Assembly: GCA_037349315.1 (NCBI GenBank) | Contig: JBAIAC010000059.1 | Coordinates: 10,566,001-10,630,000, forward strand | Length of the DNA: 64,000 nt | Source: Chelydra serpentina | Taxonomy: Eukaryota; Chordata; Testudines; Chelydridae | Reading direction: 5' to 3' | Shown here: piece after piece, positions 36,918 to 50,128 of the stretch | How the letters are laid out: the number at the start of each line of letters is the position of its first letter | How positions within the stretch are numbered: the first letter of the stretch is position 1 | The notes under the pieces: model-generated | Seen by the model: only the letters and a program-made list of their open reading frames with translations | Told to the model about the DNA's origin: nothing | Database searches by the model: none | Position numbers and translations under genes: made by a program

Positions 36918-37086
36918 TTTTCAAAGGTGACTAGTGATTTTGGTTCTCTCAGTTTTTGGGTGTCCAACTTGAGGTGTATTAAGGAGGCCTGATTTTTTTA
37001 AGAGTGCTCAGCATTTTTGTAAAATCAGAGCATTTTAAGGTGTCTCAAATTGGGCACCCAAAATCACACGTCACTTTAGAAAATGT
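36918..37086. repeat. Palindromic repeat (CAAAGGTGACTAGTGATTTTGG type)
   Basis: Left AAAGGTGACTAGTGATTTTGG and right CCCAAAATCACACGTCACTTTAGAAA are inverted; the centre is TAAGAGTGCTCAGCA. Second copy of the family at 47221-47400. Confidence 0.75.
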
Positions 37087-37435
37087 AGACCATTGTATTT
37101 ATCTATGTTTGACTCTCCTTAACCAGACATGGAATAGGATACACAAGGTTGGGAAATAGTGCTGCAAGCTGTGGAGAAAGGCCATTTATTAATTTTATTG
37201 TGCAAGTTACTCATTTAATAAAATTCCATATTATAATTATACTGTGTTAGTTCATAGTAAATATATTACAAAGTTAATAGGTTAACAATAAGTTAATGAT
37301 CATAGTTTTTGACCTTGCACTTATGTACTTATCTGTCCTGTGGACCTCAAAGAAATACTACATTAAATCTTCACACCTCTCCAAACCCACCACTCCAAGT
37401 GCAAGACACACATGAACTTTGTTTTCTCTAATGTT

Positions 37436-38152
37436 TAGGGCCCTACCAAATTCACAGTCCATTTTGGTCAATGTCACGGTCATAAGATTTTTTAAATCGT
37501 AAATTTCATTATTTCAGCTATTTAAATCTGAAATTTCATAGTGTTGTAATTGTAGGGGTCCTGACCCCAAAGGAGTTGTGAGTGGGGAGGTTGTGTGGGG
37601 GTGTGTTGTACTGTTACCCTTACTTCTGCGTGGCTGCTGGTGGCGGCACTGCCTTCAGAACTGAGCAGCTGGAGAGCAGCGGCTGCTAGCCAGGAGAGTA
37701 AGGATGGCATGGTATGGCATTGCCACCCTTACTTCTTCGCTGCTGCCTGCAGAGCTGGGCCCTCAGTCACAGACACCACTTTCCGGCTGCCCAGCTCTGA
37801 AGGCAGCAGCGCAGAAGTTAGGGTGGCATGGTATGGTATTGCCACCCTTACTTCGGTGCTGCCTTCAGAGCTGTGCTCCCGGCCAACAGCTGCTGCTCTC
37901 TGGGTGCTCAGCTCTGAAGGCAATGCAGAAGTAAGGGTGGCAATACCGCAACCCCCCCTAAAATAACCTTGTGACCCCCCCCCCTGCAATTGCCTTTTGG
38001 GTCAGGACCCCCAATCTGAGAAACCTAGTGTCCTCCATGAAATCTGTATAGTATAGGGTAAAAGCACACAAAAGACCAGATTTTTTGGGAGAAGACCAGA
38101 TTTCACGGTCCATGACCAATTTTTCATGGTAATGAATTTGGTTAGGGCCCTA
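37436..38152. mobile_element. hAT-like DNA transposon, 717 bp, perfect 8-bp target duplication
   Basis: Termini TAGGGCCCTACCAAATTCA and TGAATTTGGTTAGGGCCCTA are inverted repeats with one inserted base. Both flanks are CTAATGTT (37428-37435 and 38153-38160), a perfect 8-bp duplication, the hAT size class. The interior has no transposase but repeats a GCCACCCTTACTT / GCCTTCAGAGCTG module in both orientations, with a long hairpin at 37792-37873. The several open frames at 37522-37989 are translations of that module, not genes. Confidence 0.92.
37792..37873. repeat. Internal hairpin of the hAT element
   Basis: Arm CAGCTCTGAAGGCAGCAGCG, then AGAAGTTAGGGTGGCAT, pairs with ATTGCCACCCTTACTTCGG, then TGCTGCCTTCAGAGCTG. 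Arms of about 37 bases around a short GGTATGGT loop. Confidence 0.85.
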
Positions 38153-38160
38153 CTAATGTT

Positions 38161-40532
38161 ACACCCAAAGAAATGACATTAAAAGAATATTAGGGGTGCA
38201 AAGTCAAGCACTCAAAAGTTAGGAAATGCTGGAATTGAAGTTGCCTGTGCAATCTTAATTTGCCCCCTTTTGTGCATATGCATTATGATACAGACTTTAA
38301 TTACACAATCATGTACTATTTTTTCCACAGGACTCCTGCCTCATTCAGTGCACACAATGGATGGTGCTAACTGGGTTACTCATCAATATATATTTTGTCA
38401 TCATCCAATGTGTGGGTCCCATGTCCGCATTTATTATTCTTAACAATCTTGTGATTTTTTTGGCTTCTGAGTCATGACTTTCAAACGTTCAGGATTGAAC
38501 ACTGAAAAATGCAGCACGGTTGTGGAGACTTATTTCAAGGTTCCTGACATATGTCCTACAATTATTTGGAGTATCGCTGAATACAGATGTGAAATCAGCG
38601 TAAAGCTAATTTTAATAGCATTTTTTTCCCCAGGTAAGGTCTATCAATCTTTGATCATGACATTTGTTAGTTTAAAGTATTTTGCATGCAGGATATTTGC
38701 AGCTGCAGTGAACGAGTTCATTTAAACATAAAATCAATCAGTATTTTCACTAGAGGGAAATTTTTAAGTACCAATTAAGAACGAAAAAGTGATCTACATC
38801 CTCTAATACAATATTAATGTACTGTGATGGGTGATTCCCAACTGCACAGTGAAAACATTCAGCTGTGCAGATGCTTACATTAGAAAAAGTGGGCATTTTT
38901 GTCACTTACTGTAATTTTATGAATTAGAAGTGGTTCTTTTATTGCTCTTAATGAATGGAAACCCCATCAAATTCAAAGGCACCAAACACATTGGGCATTA
39001 CTGTTTAATTAAAAGGACAGGAGAGTTTAGGAGCAATAATGGAGGAGATGAGTACTAGGTACAATGCATGGACTGTACTTGCAGTGCGATAGTTTAGGGC
39101 AACCTCTCAACAGTGCCTGGACCAGAGCTGTGAATCATGGGTAGAGTTTTCAAAGGAGTTTGGGCTTTGGGTGCCTAACTCCCTTATGCGTCTTTGAAAA
39201 TGCCAGCCTGTTTACGATGAGATAGATCTTAAAATTACAGGAGTGTGGGAAAATACTGTACTTATTTGGGAGAAAATTGTATACTTAGTTCTATCAGAGT
39301 GTGAAATGGCCTCCCAAAGGACGCAATGGGAGCCCCATGAGGATGGTAATTTAAAACTAGACTGGCCATAGCAACTGAAAACATAATGTAGGGAACAACC
39401 CTGCATGGAGTTGGATTAGATGATCTAATAGGTCATAGCCACTTCTAGTAGTTACAAGTGATCAGTGGACAAAAAACAAAGGCAGAAGCAAGTCTTAAGG
39501 TAAATATGACTATGGAGATGAGTTCAGGAAGGTTGTACCACACATGGTGAGGACATGTGGCAGAGGCGATTGTGTGAGAAGCTGACAAGGAGTGGAGGAG
39601 GGTGTCAGGAAACATTTATTTTCATATAACAGAACACAGTTTAAACTAGATTGTGGTCTGCTAACAATTTAACTTAACTCCCTTCCTTTGTTTTGCCTTG
39701 TCCCTGACTTTCTCCTGTGCTTTATCTGCTGGGGACTTCACTGAACTGTAAGGTATTGACCTCAGCTTGTAAAACTGACATAAAAACACTTTTTCTTTAA
39801 GTTGTGTTTGAACTTGTCTAGCCATAAAGATATTTCCTAGCACAGACACCTTGGGGAACATCTGAAAAAGGGGGAAAAAAGAAAAAGAACCTAAAGTTGA
39901 ATTGTTGAACTAAAGATTACCCAGGCTCTCCAAGAATTCATTAGAGACTCTTTTGTGAAATGTTTCCAGATGCGTATTTACACCAAATTTAGTTTTTTTT
40001 GTTCTTAGTGCCTATCTCACATTAATTTCTATAAATGCCTCTTTTATAAGTGTTCTCCACAATGAACAAGTGAAAGATGAAAAGAGTGTTGCTCTAACCT
40101 CATGCTGGGTTGAACTAATGGTTTGCAATTATATTCTTTGAGAATTTAGCCTGGTTTTGGAGCTCACTGGTCAAATGTGAGCTGATCCTGATTCTCCTCA
40201 AATATAGCCATTATTGGTAGCATTTGCAGAATAGTTTGGACACATCAGGGCAGATCCAAGGGAGCCATGCTGAGAATCAGGCCAACATTCCGGTTATTTG
40301 TGAAATGTTCTTGTAGCTATTTGCTATGTGTAGTTCATGTTTTACAGATGGTCCCTAAGTCCCAAGGTATTGGTTCTGCTCCCTGATTGGATGACTGAAA
40401 TAGTTTCAGCATCTGGTATCAGTTTTTTAACTTACTATCATTTGTGCTAACATTCATGAATCTTTCAGGATTTGTGAATATCGTCATAAATACTCAGCTC
40501 CTGTGTGACGTGTTCAGGAGTAGGGAACAATA
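38161..40532. other. Intergenic sequence, mostly unrecognised
   Basis: Includes a CR1 scrap (listed) and a small palindrome at about 39138-39200 (GAGTTTTCAAAGGAGTTTGG with CGTCTTTGAAAATGCC). No gene seen. Confidence 0.5.
39300..39450 (+). mobile_element. CR1/L3-like LINE 3' fragment
   Basis: CATGGAGTTGGATTAGATGA then TCTAATAGGTCATAGCCACT is the + strand CR1 3' end (GACTAGATGACCTA... type). Decayed. Confidence 0.65.
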
Positions 40533-40980
40533 GGTATGTCTACACAGAGATAAAACACCTGCGACGGACTCAGGCTTGCTGGGCTGGGGCTCCAGGGCTG
40601 AACACAACTTGAGCTCCAGCCCGAGCCTGAATGTCTACACAGAGATTTTTAGCCCCACAGCCCGGGCCCTGCGAGCCCGAGTCAGCTGACTGCACCAGCC
40701 CTGCACTGCCCCCCCCCCGCAATGCCGCCACCCCCCAATGCCACCCCCCCAGCCAGCTCCCCCGCCAGTGGGAGGTCAGCCTCCCCCCCACACCTGCGGG
40801 CGGTCAGCCCCCCCCCCCCACCACCCGCGGGAGCTGAGCGGGGAGCCGGGAGGCAGCCGCCTGCCACCCCCCAAATCCTGGCGCCCTAGGCGACCGCCTA
40901 GGGTAGCCTAGTTATAGCGCCGGCCCTGCTGGGCCAGCTGCAGCTATGCTGCAAGGCTTTTATCCCCACATAGACGTACC
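40533..40980. mobile_element. MITE with GGTATGTCTACACA termini and C-rich insert
   Basis: Left GGTATGTCTACACAGAGATA; right TATCCCCACATAGACGTACC. A second TGTCTACACAGAGATTTTTA occurs internally at 40632. The middle (about 40705-40830) is a run of C-rich sequence, and 40880-40930 carries CCTAGGCGACCGCCTAGG then GCGCCGGCCCTG, which looks like the end of a second, nested hAT-type element. High GC here reflects these repeats, not a CpG-island promoter. Confidence 0.65.
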
Positions 40981-43494
40981 CAAAATGACTCTGTAACAAA
41001 TAGCAAATTGAATTTAGTGCGTTTAGTCCTGAAGATGCACTTTCACGAATTGGTCAGTGTTATTCTTAGCGGTACCCCACATAATCTTCTGTCTCATACA
41101 CTGTGCAGCGAGGGAGTGTTGTTCAAGATAGCACAAAAACAGGCTAAAAAAAAAAAACACATAAAGGAGGCTGCCCCATGAAGACAGAAGCATGTCTGTT
41201 CGCCCAGATTTCTGTGGAAGAGAGACTTGGGGATGTGGCTAGTGGGGAAGTAGGTGGAGTCACGTGGGGAAATATTCATGCCATATAATCCTTCTCCAAC
41301 CCTGCGGATGTTGCATTAAAAACTCAGTGTAAGCTAATGCTTCCTGAGGCAGGATTCACTTGTAATATGTAGGAACTGCAGATTGCTAATGGCCTAGTTA
41401 ACATGAAAACCAGCTTGTGTAGAAAGGTAACTTAACAGATGTGAGTAGAGAACATTTGCTACCTGTCCCTTGCCAGACATGCTATTAGGAGCACCCGTCC
41501 AGGAATTCTCTCAACCCACCTAAGCAGCAGCAAGGTGGGTTGTGGGACTGGCCATGGCAATGGCCATGCTAGCTCAGATCACATTGCTGGTTTTATAACA
41601 TCACAGGCCATACCTAGATGTTTTGCTACCATGTTTCTGGCCCCATTCCTTTCTCCGTCTGACATGCTGATGCTGCTATGCAATATCAAAATCTGCGCTC
41701 CTGGGGCCAGATCCCCAGCTGACATAAATTGGTGTTACTCTAATGACTTCAATGGCCCATGATCTCCAAAAGTATTTCCGCATTAGTAGACCCCTTGTGC
41801 TCTTTTTTTGCATGAGGAAAACATGCGTGTCCCTGTCACTAGTGGGCGTGTACCCACATAACAAAACTCCTGCACGCTCTGGCAGTCTTGTGCAGGAGAT
41901 CCTGAGGGGGGTGGAGACTGAGGTAACAGTCTGCTGGGGATCGGAGTCCTTTTCTTTCCTGGAGTGTTCTAAATTGGTATCTCTTTCCTGCACGGGGGCG
42001 CTCTAGTGCAGAGGCACTAGCAGCACCTACTGCTCAATTATGGTACTTTCCCCACACAGTGGACCATATACTGGCCACTCCCCTTCCTCCAACCCCTCAA
42101 GCATGAGTAAATGAGCCTTGCGTGGGAGACCTATGTAAGCCCTGACGGGAATGGACTCCTTTCCGCCCACCCAGTGGGAGGTCTGAGGACAGCTTTGCCT
42201 CTGCCGCGTAGCCACTTGTTGTTGAGCTATAGTAATGCCTTAGCCTCTCTGTGTGGCCATTAGTTCGGTGGGTGTGCATAGCTCATGAACTCACTGTGTC
42301 ATGCTCCTGCTCCTGCTCCCAGCTCCCCTCTGTGGATCCAGGGAGAAAGCCACACTGAAGTGACACTCTGAAGTGTGCAGGATATTACCTCCTGCTATTC
42401 CACCCCCACGGCGAAGCCATTGTGCTTCTGCTGGCGTTAGGCCTTGGGAACCTGTGCGGTTGGGATAGGGGTGGCAGCTTTTGTCAGTCTGTTTAGTAGC
42501 TATTTCAGTTGGTTTGTATCACTATTGGTAAATTAACTGTACAATTGCCTTTCCATGTTCATTGTCACATTAATATATTCTTAGGATAAAACAAAATGAA
42601 GCTCCGCTAGGGCTCTCTTCTGGAGGATCAAGAATGAGAGTAAAGCAAGGGAAGGGGGTTAGAAACGGCTCCCCACAGACAGATGCTAATGGTGGGCCGA
42701 GCCCTGCAATCCTTACTCAGGCAGAGCTGCCACTGATTTAATAGTGCATATTGCAAAGCGAGTTTTGTCTAAGTAGGGGCTCAAGATGTACACTTATAAA
42801 ATAATGTTTTAAAGAATATAAAACACATTTTCCTCCCTGTGATCTGTCTCATTCAGTTCATGGGATGGCACTGTTGCTTTTTTAGTTACAGCAAAGAGGC
42901 AGCAAACTGCCCTTTTCGGATTAAGGACTGTAGAATATCCAGAGTATCCGTGTGTGATCCCAAGCCAAGTTAGCATTGCCTTTGACATACAGAGGAGAAG
43001 TGGCCCTTTTTGTGTGTCGTAGTCGGGATGAGTATTGCTGCAGTGCATGCTGTGTCTCTCAAGGACATGTACCCATGATGGCTGTGTGGGAAAGCGGAGG
43101 GACTATGTGGCATTAGTGGGAATCCAAGAAATTCCTCCAGCTTGCACCAGGTCACGTTCTCCTTTCAGTGAACATGGATAATTCAAATTAACGCTAATGG
43201 GTGTTATGCACAGAGGAGAGGATGATATGCCCCATTCTGCTCACTGGGAAATGCAATTTAAAGCTTTCCTGAGGCATCTTTAAATTAGATTCCTAAGAGC
43301 ATCTTTCCTGTCATTGTTCCACATGCACAACTCCTGTTGAACTCAGCAGGACGTGTGCACAGATCGATGGCAGGAGATGTCCCAATTGTTTTTCTTTATT
43401 TTTAAAAGGTATAGAAGAGCCATACATTTCTCTTTCTTATGGTACACACACACATACCACTTTTTGTGGTACTGATTTGCTTTGGAGCACAAAC
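40981..43494. other. Intergenic sequence, mostly unrecognised
   Basis: A CAGATCCCCAGCTGACATAA palindromic-family scrap at about 41706-41765. 42520-42600 is AT-rich and repeat-free. No gene seen. Confidence 0.5.
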
Positions 43495-43857
43495 TCTTAC
43501 CTCAATTTCACCTGTAATGAATGCCATGAGACTGAAAAGCAACACATTTAAAACATAAAGGAAATACTTTTTTCTGCTAAGGGCAATTAGCCTGTAGAAC
43601 TCATTGCCACAAGGTATCACTGACGTTGAAAGATGATCAAGATTCAGAAAAGGAATTGGATGTTTATATGGTTAACCGGGAAATCTAAAGTTGTTGTGAT
43701 GATCAAAACAAAAACCCAGGAGCTCTGGAAGGTAAATAGAACCTCATGCTGCAAGATTTCTAGTACCGTCCTCTGATAGTGGTCAGTGTCAGAGACAGGA
43801 TACTGGACCAGATGGACCTCTTGCCTGATCTAGTCTGGCAACCGCTATGTTCTTGTT
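43495..43857 (+). mobile_element. CR1/L3-like LINE 3' fragment
   Basis: CAATTAGCCTGTAGAACTCA then TTGCCACAAGGTATCACTGA is the ORF2 C-terminal zone, and GACAGGATACTGGACCAGAT then GGACCTCTTGCCTGATCTAG is the 3' end. Same family as 6112-6475 in the opposite orientation. Confidence 0.85.
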
Positions 43858-44691
43858 TAACCCCATTGATATCAAAATGGCTGCATGCATGCAACTGAAG
43901 ATAGAAAATGGCCTGTAACATTACCATAATTATACTGTGTATTTTAGAACACAGAATCCTAACGCCATAATATTTAGCTGATGGTGGCATTACATTTCTT
44001 TGTTGAAATTGCATTACACGTTGAGTTAAGAAGCAAATGGTGCCCTAAATATGATGCTGGTGTCTGCAATACCAAGTTGCCGTTTTTCACTGTTACCTTT
44101 AAAAAAAACCACAAGGAGAATTTAAAAAGGATCTCTATCTCCTAAACAGCCTTCTGAAACCAGTGGGGGTTAATTAAAAACTAAATATGGAATCTACAAA
44201 CACCCAGAAATTATTTACACTGTTGTTAATTTGTTCTTTAATATTCATAACTGTTTTCTGTTAATTAAGAAGAGAGAGACTCTGAACAAAAGCAGTCTGC
44301 ATACAGATAAGGGGTTTGGTTCTCAAAGAAATGGACTAATGCATACTGCCAGAATTGAGTGAAGAATTTTTATATGCAGCAAATGTATATTGTAGCTGCA
44401 AAGCTAGCTAGATGTATGTCTGAATTTCACTATAGCAGTTTTTTGCTTGATACTTTTATCACTAGTTTTGCCATAACTCTATTTTCTAGCATTGTATTTC
44501 CTGCAACTACGTGGCTTTTGAATTAGCTTTTTTACTGGGGGGTGTTGAGGGCTTCTTCAAATGGCAGGAGTTTTGAAGACAAGCCTTAACAGATAAGAAT
44601 AGGATTCTTTACATTTTTATACTGCAGAAATTGTGACCCAGTACTAATCTGACATTTTACCATAGTTTTTTCAGCAATATTAACTAAATTA

Positions 44692-44975
44692 TTATTTGTA
44701 TTATTGAAGTATCTAGAGGCCCCAATCAAGATCAGGGCTTCATTATGCAACACGCGATCTTAACACATATTAAAAGACAGAAGGGGTTAAAACCTAAATA
44801 AACAAGACAGACAAAGCATTTATTATACCCATTTTACAGATGAGAAACCAAATCACAGGGTGATGTGGTTTGCCCCATGTCACACAGGGAACCAGTGATA
44901 GAGCCAGGAATTGAACCCAGAATTTTTGAGTCCCAATCCAGTGCTTTAATCTACAGAACAACCAAGAATCTGAAC
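44692..44975 (-). mobile_element. MIR-like CORE-SINE, nearly full length
   Basis: ATCTAGAGGCCCCAATCAAG then ATCAGGGCTTCATTATGCAA at one end; CATTTTACAGATGAGAAACC, TTGCCCCATGTCACACAGGG and ATAGAGCCAGGAATTGAACCC at the other. The reverse-complemented GGGTTCAATTCCTGG is the polymerase III B-box region of the tRNA-derived head. Best-preserved SINE in the window. Confidence 0.88.
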
Positions 44976-46123
44976 TATTCAATGAGTACTTCCACAAATG
45001 AGAATCTTCAAAGAAAATTGGGCTTAGTTTGTGAAAATTGTGCTCTCCACAATTGAGGACTGAAATGGTCATCTTTAATAACAAATATTTCAGCCAGCTC
45101 TAGCAACTAGATGCGAATTGGGGACAAACTGGTAGTGGTGAAAAGCTCTGTGTATTCTATTATCAACCCCCTGAACAACCAGTTACCCATTTCATCATAT
45201 TTTGAAAACAGCATTCTTTATACTCATAGCATGAATAGACTTGCAACGAAGAGATGGAGATGGATAAAGTCATGTGAATGGAAAGAGGGACCCAATTCTA
45301 CACAAACTGGAATCAGAGGCAAAATGCCCATTGACCTCAGTAGGACCAGTAAATGGACCTATCTATACACACTACCAAAGGAGAGAGCATGGTTTTAAAA
45401 GATTTGGATTGTTCACCATTGTCAAAGAAGACTGGTACACAGGCATGGAGCGTGAGAGGAAAATGAAGCTACAGTATTACAGAAATCAGCTAATGGGTAC
45501 AAGTCAGGATAGTTCAGGTTTCCTCATATATAAGTGTAGTCCAATGGTTGAACTGTATGGAGACCTAATCAGATGCTTTATATGACATTGTTGTCGATGG
45601 GTGAAATTCACCCTTGTTAAAGGCCTGTGAACCACTGAATTCCCACCCAAGCACCAAGGGTTAAGTTAGTGGTCAGTTTCACTCAAGGCTATTAGGCCTA
45701 AACATTCACCTTCCTTGAGAGTGAGCCCATTTAGAAGGTGTTACTTTAAAGATTCAAAACACAATTTCCCCCTTGCATCTAATTTTTTCTGTGAGCAGAA
45801 AAAAGAACAAGCTCCCAGCTTTCTATGTGACTCTCTGTAAACAAAACAGTCCATGTAGGATATCTCTGATTGTAATGACATAGACCCACTCTTGTTTGCA
45901 ATCTGAAGGAGAGATTTTCCAAATGGGCCTACTATTAGGAGAGACCCACTTTCAGGGCTAAAAAGTTGATATTTCCCTGCTAACCCTTTAAAAAAAATCT
46001 CCCCCTCCACGCCATAATCTCAAGAAACTTTAATGGTAAATTGTTTGGAGGCTGGAAAACAAGGAAACGGTCAGTTTTGAATGAATGAAAAATAGGATGG
46101 AAGAATATGCTTTCTGCTGCAGA

Positions 46124-46789
46124 TCAAAGATGACAATTTTCTGGGAGGGCATAGAATCCGGGAAGGAGGCAGGAAAAGCCCAGTAGGGGAAAGAGAAAAT
46201 GAGTCTCCTTGCATTCCAAATGAGAAGGTTTAAATGATCTGAACCTCAAAAGGCTCATCACATTCAAGGTTGTAAGTAACCACTGGATCAGGTTAAAGTT
46301 ACAGTAAAAATTATCCCAGCAAAGCTTTATGGTACCACTGCGGAACATACAGTAGCCTGGAGAGCAAACTTCAATCTTTGGCAGCGTGAATACGCGATAG
46401 AGAGATGTGAGAAAGCTATATGTACAAATAGACATGTATAATCTTTTTGATATGAAAAAGATCACAAATTGCATCTGAAAGCACAAAGTCAACATTAGCA
46501 GGAATACCTTGAGGGAGAGAGCAGCTACAGCAAGATCTGAAGACAGCTGGTAATGGGGCAAGAGCAGATTTTCCCCCCTTAGGGACAGTGATGGAACAGT
46601 AATTACTGAGAAGGCCAGCAACCTGCAGAGTGAAGGAGTGTTTTGCTTGCAGTTCCAGATATGCTGAACTATGGCATATGTAGGATTTGGGATATGATCT
46701 GTGAACAACTGAAGCAACTGGTGGCATGCAAGTAAGAACAAAGTTGGAGTATGGAAGGGAAAAAGGAGGAGATGAACACTCCAAAACAT
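46124..46789 (-). other. Unassigned 221-codon open frame
   Basis: The longest - strand frame in the window. Translation begins MFWSVHLLLFPFHTPTLFLL and stays hydrophobic and F/L/S/C-rich, without a recognisable domain, signal motif or splice context. A second frame overlaps it on the same strand. Composition suggests a purine-rich + strand rather than a protein. I list it only because of its length. Confidence 0.12.
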
Positions 46790-47220
46790 CTTGCTTGAAT
46801 AATTAACAAAATATATGTGTCCTCTAAAGATAACTTTGCTTGTGAAATTGCACCTTCCTAGGCCAAATTATGCCTTAAATCACATCCATGAAAAGGGATA
46901 GCATTGGTGTAAATGGACAGAGAGTTTGGTCCAAAGTATCTTCCTGATAATGCATTACTCCTTGTCATATGTCCATTCGCCCTCTGTCACCTCCCTACTC
47001 TTATTGCTTGGTAAGTACCTTGTAGTGGTTTACATGGAAACTTTAACCCTTGCTGGGGTCTGACTTACAGTTTGTCTGATATACCAAGCCTGTAGCCTGA
47101 ATCACTGATGTGATGTGCTGGACAGCACTGGGGCTGGTGATGGATTATTAGGATTGTGTCTGAAAATCAGAGACTTTAACTGTACTTTAAGCCACGTATT
47201 AAAAGAAAAAGGTATTGGCC

Positions 47221-47400
47221 TACATTTTCTAAAGTGACTAGTGATTTTGGGTGCTTTGGTGTTTGAGCGTGCGACCTTGTGAGACGTTAAAGGAGCCTGT
47301 TATTCAGAGGGTGAGTGCTCAGCAGTTACTGAAAATCAGGCCCCTTTGGGCACCGAAAAATGGAGGCATTCAGAATCGCTAGTCACTTTTGAAAATGCAG
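47221..47400. repeat. Palindromic repeat, second copy of the GTGACTAGTGATTTTGG family
   Basis: TAAAGTGACTAGTGATTTTGG at the left and CGCTAGTCACTTTTGAAAATG at the right, with AGTGCTCAGCAGTTACTGAA in the centre. Same family as 36918-37086. Confidence 0.75.
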
Positions 47401-48536
47401 GTTTTTATATTTTAACAGAAAGTCTCGACAGGATAGCTCACCGGTGAGTGGCTGGGAAATGAAACTTCTGTCATGTAAAGGAAGCACTTTATTTTATGCT
47501 GATGTTGGCATGTGGGATTGCTTGCCAATGGCTCCTTCACTACCCAGAGTTTCTCTTTTTATCTTTTTTTCAAGAACTAAATTCCATACTGTTATTTCTT
47601 TGGTTTTGGAGCAGTTTATTTCTCTCATTCTTCAGGAACCTGCAGTTCATTAGAGGCCAGTGGAAAACAGTCAGTTTGACATTTGTCCCTCAGCAGTCTC
47701 TTTAGCATAGCTAGTGTCCCAATAAGTGTAACAGCCTGACACACAACTCTGCACTTGTACACAGCTGTCTGAGAGGACAGTATTGGCATGAAGAGAAAGT
47801 GAGATGTGTCTCTCCCTTCGGTTTTTAGAAGATGATTCTGAGCTCTAGATTCAAATATTTCCATTATATCTTACAATACATTGAGGCAGTTTGATTTGAT
47901 TTGTAACTTATAGCATTGTATGTAAATGTGTATACAAATAAACATTCCTCTGATCTCAAAACAAAGGTAAAACAAATGTTAATGAAAAGAAATTTGGAAT
48001 AAAAAATCCAACATATCAGAATTAATATTGTCCTTTGCTCATTGTCAATAGCAACCCGATAGGATCAGCAGAAGCTGGTTGGGGGACACAAATGCATATG
48101 TCCAATCCCATTTTTGGGATCTCAGAAAGCAGAAGTAAAACATGTTTAACTGCAGAGAAGAATTTAAATACAGCAGATTTAAAAACCATTGCCAGATTTA
48201 CAGAAACATAGAGCAACTGAAATCACTTCTTCTTTTGGCTAAAGTCAAGAACTATTTAATATCTGGTGTCTTCTGTCCAGGGACTATGCCTCCGTGTGCA
48301 TTTGGGTTTGACCCAACAATCTAATATAAAATTTTCCCTTTCTGTCTACGGTTAGCCTGAATGTTGGGCAGCTTTGTGGATTCTGATATGATATGGGACT
48401 TTTGGTGGAGATCATCTACCATGTAGCACTAACCACAAGCCAATATGCAACACAGAAAACAATGACGTGCAATCCCATGGACTCAGGTTTAGGTGTGCAA
48501 GTGTTGTTGGTCTCGCTCAATAATTGTGCCAATAGG

Positions 48537-48606
48537 GCCTGATCTAAAGGCTGGTGAAGTAAATAAGTCTTTCCAATGACTTTTATGGGCTTTGGATCAG
48601 GCCCTT
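48537..48606. repeat. Short palindromic repeat (GGGCCTGATC...GATCAGGCCC)
   Basis: GGGCCTGATCTAAAGGCTGG and GGGCTTTGGATCAGGCCCTT are inverted ends 70 bases apart. Confidence 0.7.
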
Positions 48607-49712
48607 AATTCATGCATCAAAAGCATTTACAAAAAAATCTGTATATTGGGTATAATGTAGATCAGTTGAAATATCTGAGTACTTCACAGTTCATCTGGTC
48701 TCCTGGATGAGTAGTTACTTTGGCTTATGTAAATACACTAATGATGTATTTGTGCTTTTCCTACTATGCATACAGCATGTATTTTGGTATATTATGTGTA
48801 TTTACAGATACATATTAATTTCCCAGAAGACAACTGTATAATGGTGACAGTAAAGTAGAAAGATTTCTCCTGCCCCAGTTAAATATGTACATTGGTGTGT
48901 TTACTCATTTTAAAATTAATCATATGATGGGTATTGCTTTTTTGGAACCGTTGATACTTACCAAGTTGAAACATGGCCAAGATTATATATTAGATTCAAA
49001 AGGAAAGTTTCACGTCTAATCTGCTACATGCAGTGTTGGAAATCTGCCTCTGGGTTCATGAGCTAAATCTTGATGAAATTTGGGTTTATTGTGCATGGGC
49101 ATTAGCCAACTTTTCAATCTCAATATCTCAACAGTTTTTTAAATGTGAAAACTTTAACTGCAGTAGACTACCCAGTGACCAAATGTCATTTTAAAAAAGC
49201 TCAGCTGTTCCGAGTTTATACAAGAGCAAAAATGGCCCTGAAAGAGGTGAATGTCCAGTTCAGTTAGAACATAAAAAAATTGCTGAAATGATTTTCTTTT
49301 CAAATAAGAAAATGTTTGCTTTCAGCCTTAGACCTTCTAAACCAAGTTCAATTCTGGAGCTATGTTTATGGTTGGGTTTTAAATCCCTGAAAATATACGG
49401 TTTCCAAGGGGAGTACTAAAATACCCTTACTGGAGGAAATGTGAAGTGATGCTATAATTAAGATTGATGGCAGCACAAAGAGAATTTAAATTATGGTCAC
49501 TTGTAGCTAACGTGATCTTTAGATTCATTGGAAATGGAATTCCATTGTCGAAATACTCAGCCTGTAAAAAATGAATGAGATTTGAGTTCACTTATTCTGC
49601 AAGTTTCTTGTTCATAGGCCCATTCAGATCTGGAGGAAATAGGGAAGAGTTCTGCTTTAATGACTACTGTAAAATCCTGGATTACAGATTAGAAACTGGT
49701 TTAAATATATTG

Positions 49713-49795
49713 GGCCAGAGCATTAGCTAGTGTAAAATCAGTGAGGCTCCATTGACTTCAATGAAGATATGCCATTTGACACTGGCCAAGGAACT
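49713..49795. repeat. Short palindromic repeat (GGGCCAGAGC type)
   Basis: GGGCCAGAGCATTAGCTAGTG and CACTGGCCAAGG around CTCCATTGACTTCAATGAAG. Diverged copy of the 7723-7795 family. Confidence 0.5.
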
Positions 49796-50128
49796 ATCAT
49801 CTATACCTACAGTGTAAATAATATAATTACCATTATATTCTTTTGCTTCAGTTCACTGAGCTGGCAATGAACACACTTTTGGCAGTGATGTTTTTGTTTT
49901 GTTTGTTTTTTTTTATTGGGTGGTTGGAGTTCGAACCCAAACTCTAGACTGCTCTATCCTAATACAGCATTTTCCAAATTTCGGGTTGTGACCTAGTACT
50001 GGGTCGCGGCATGTCAGGCACTGGGTTGCTCTAGTCAGCACCGCTGACCGGGATGTTAAAAGTCCCGTCGGCAGTGCTGCCCAGCTAAGGCAGGCTAGTG
50101 CTTATCTGTTTCGACATCGTGCTGCGCC

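Noticed and set aside
37522..37989. Several open frames on both strands
   Set aside because: They lie wholly within the hAT element and repeat the same Leu-Thr-Ser-rich words from its inverted module.
40570..40900. CpG-island promoter
   Set aside because: The GC richness comes from a MITE and a C-homopolymer insert, with few CpGs in the C-runs and no exon nearby.
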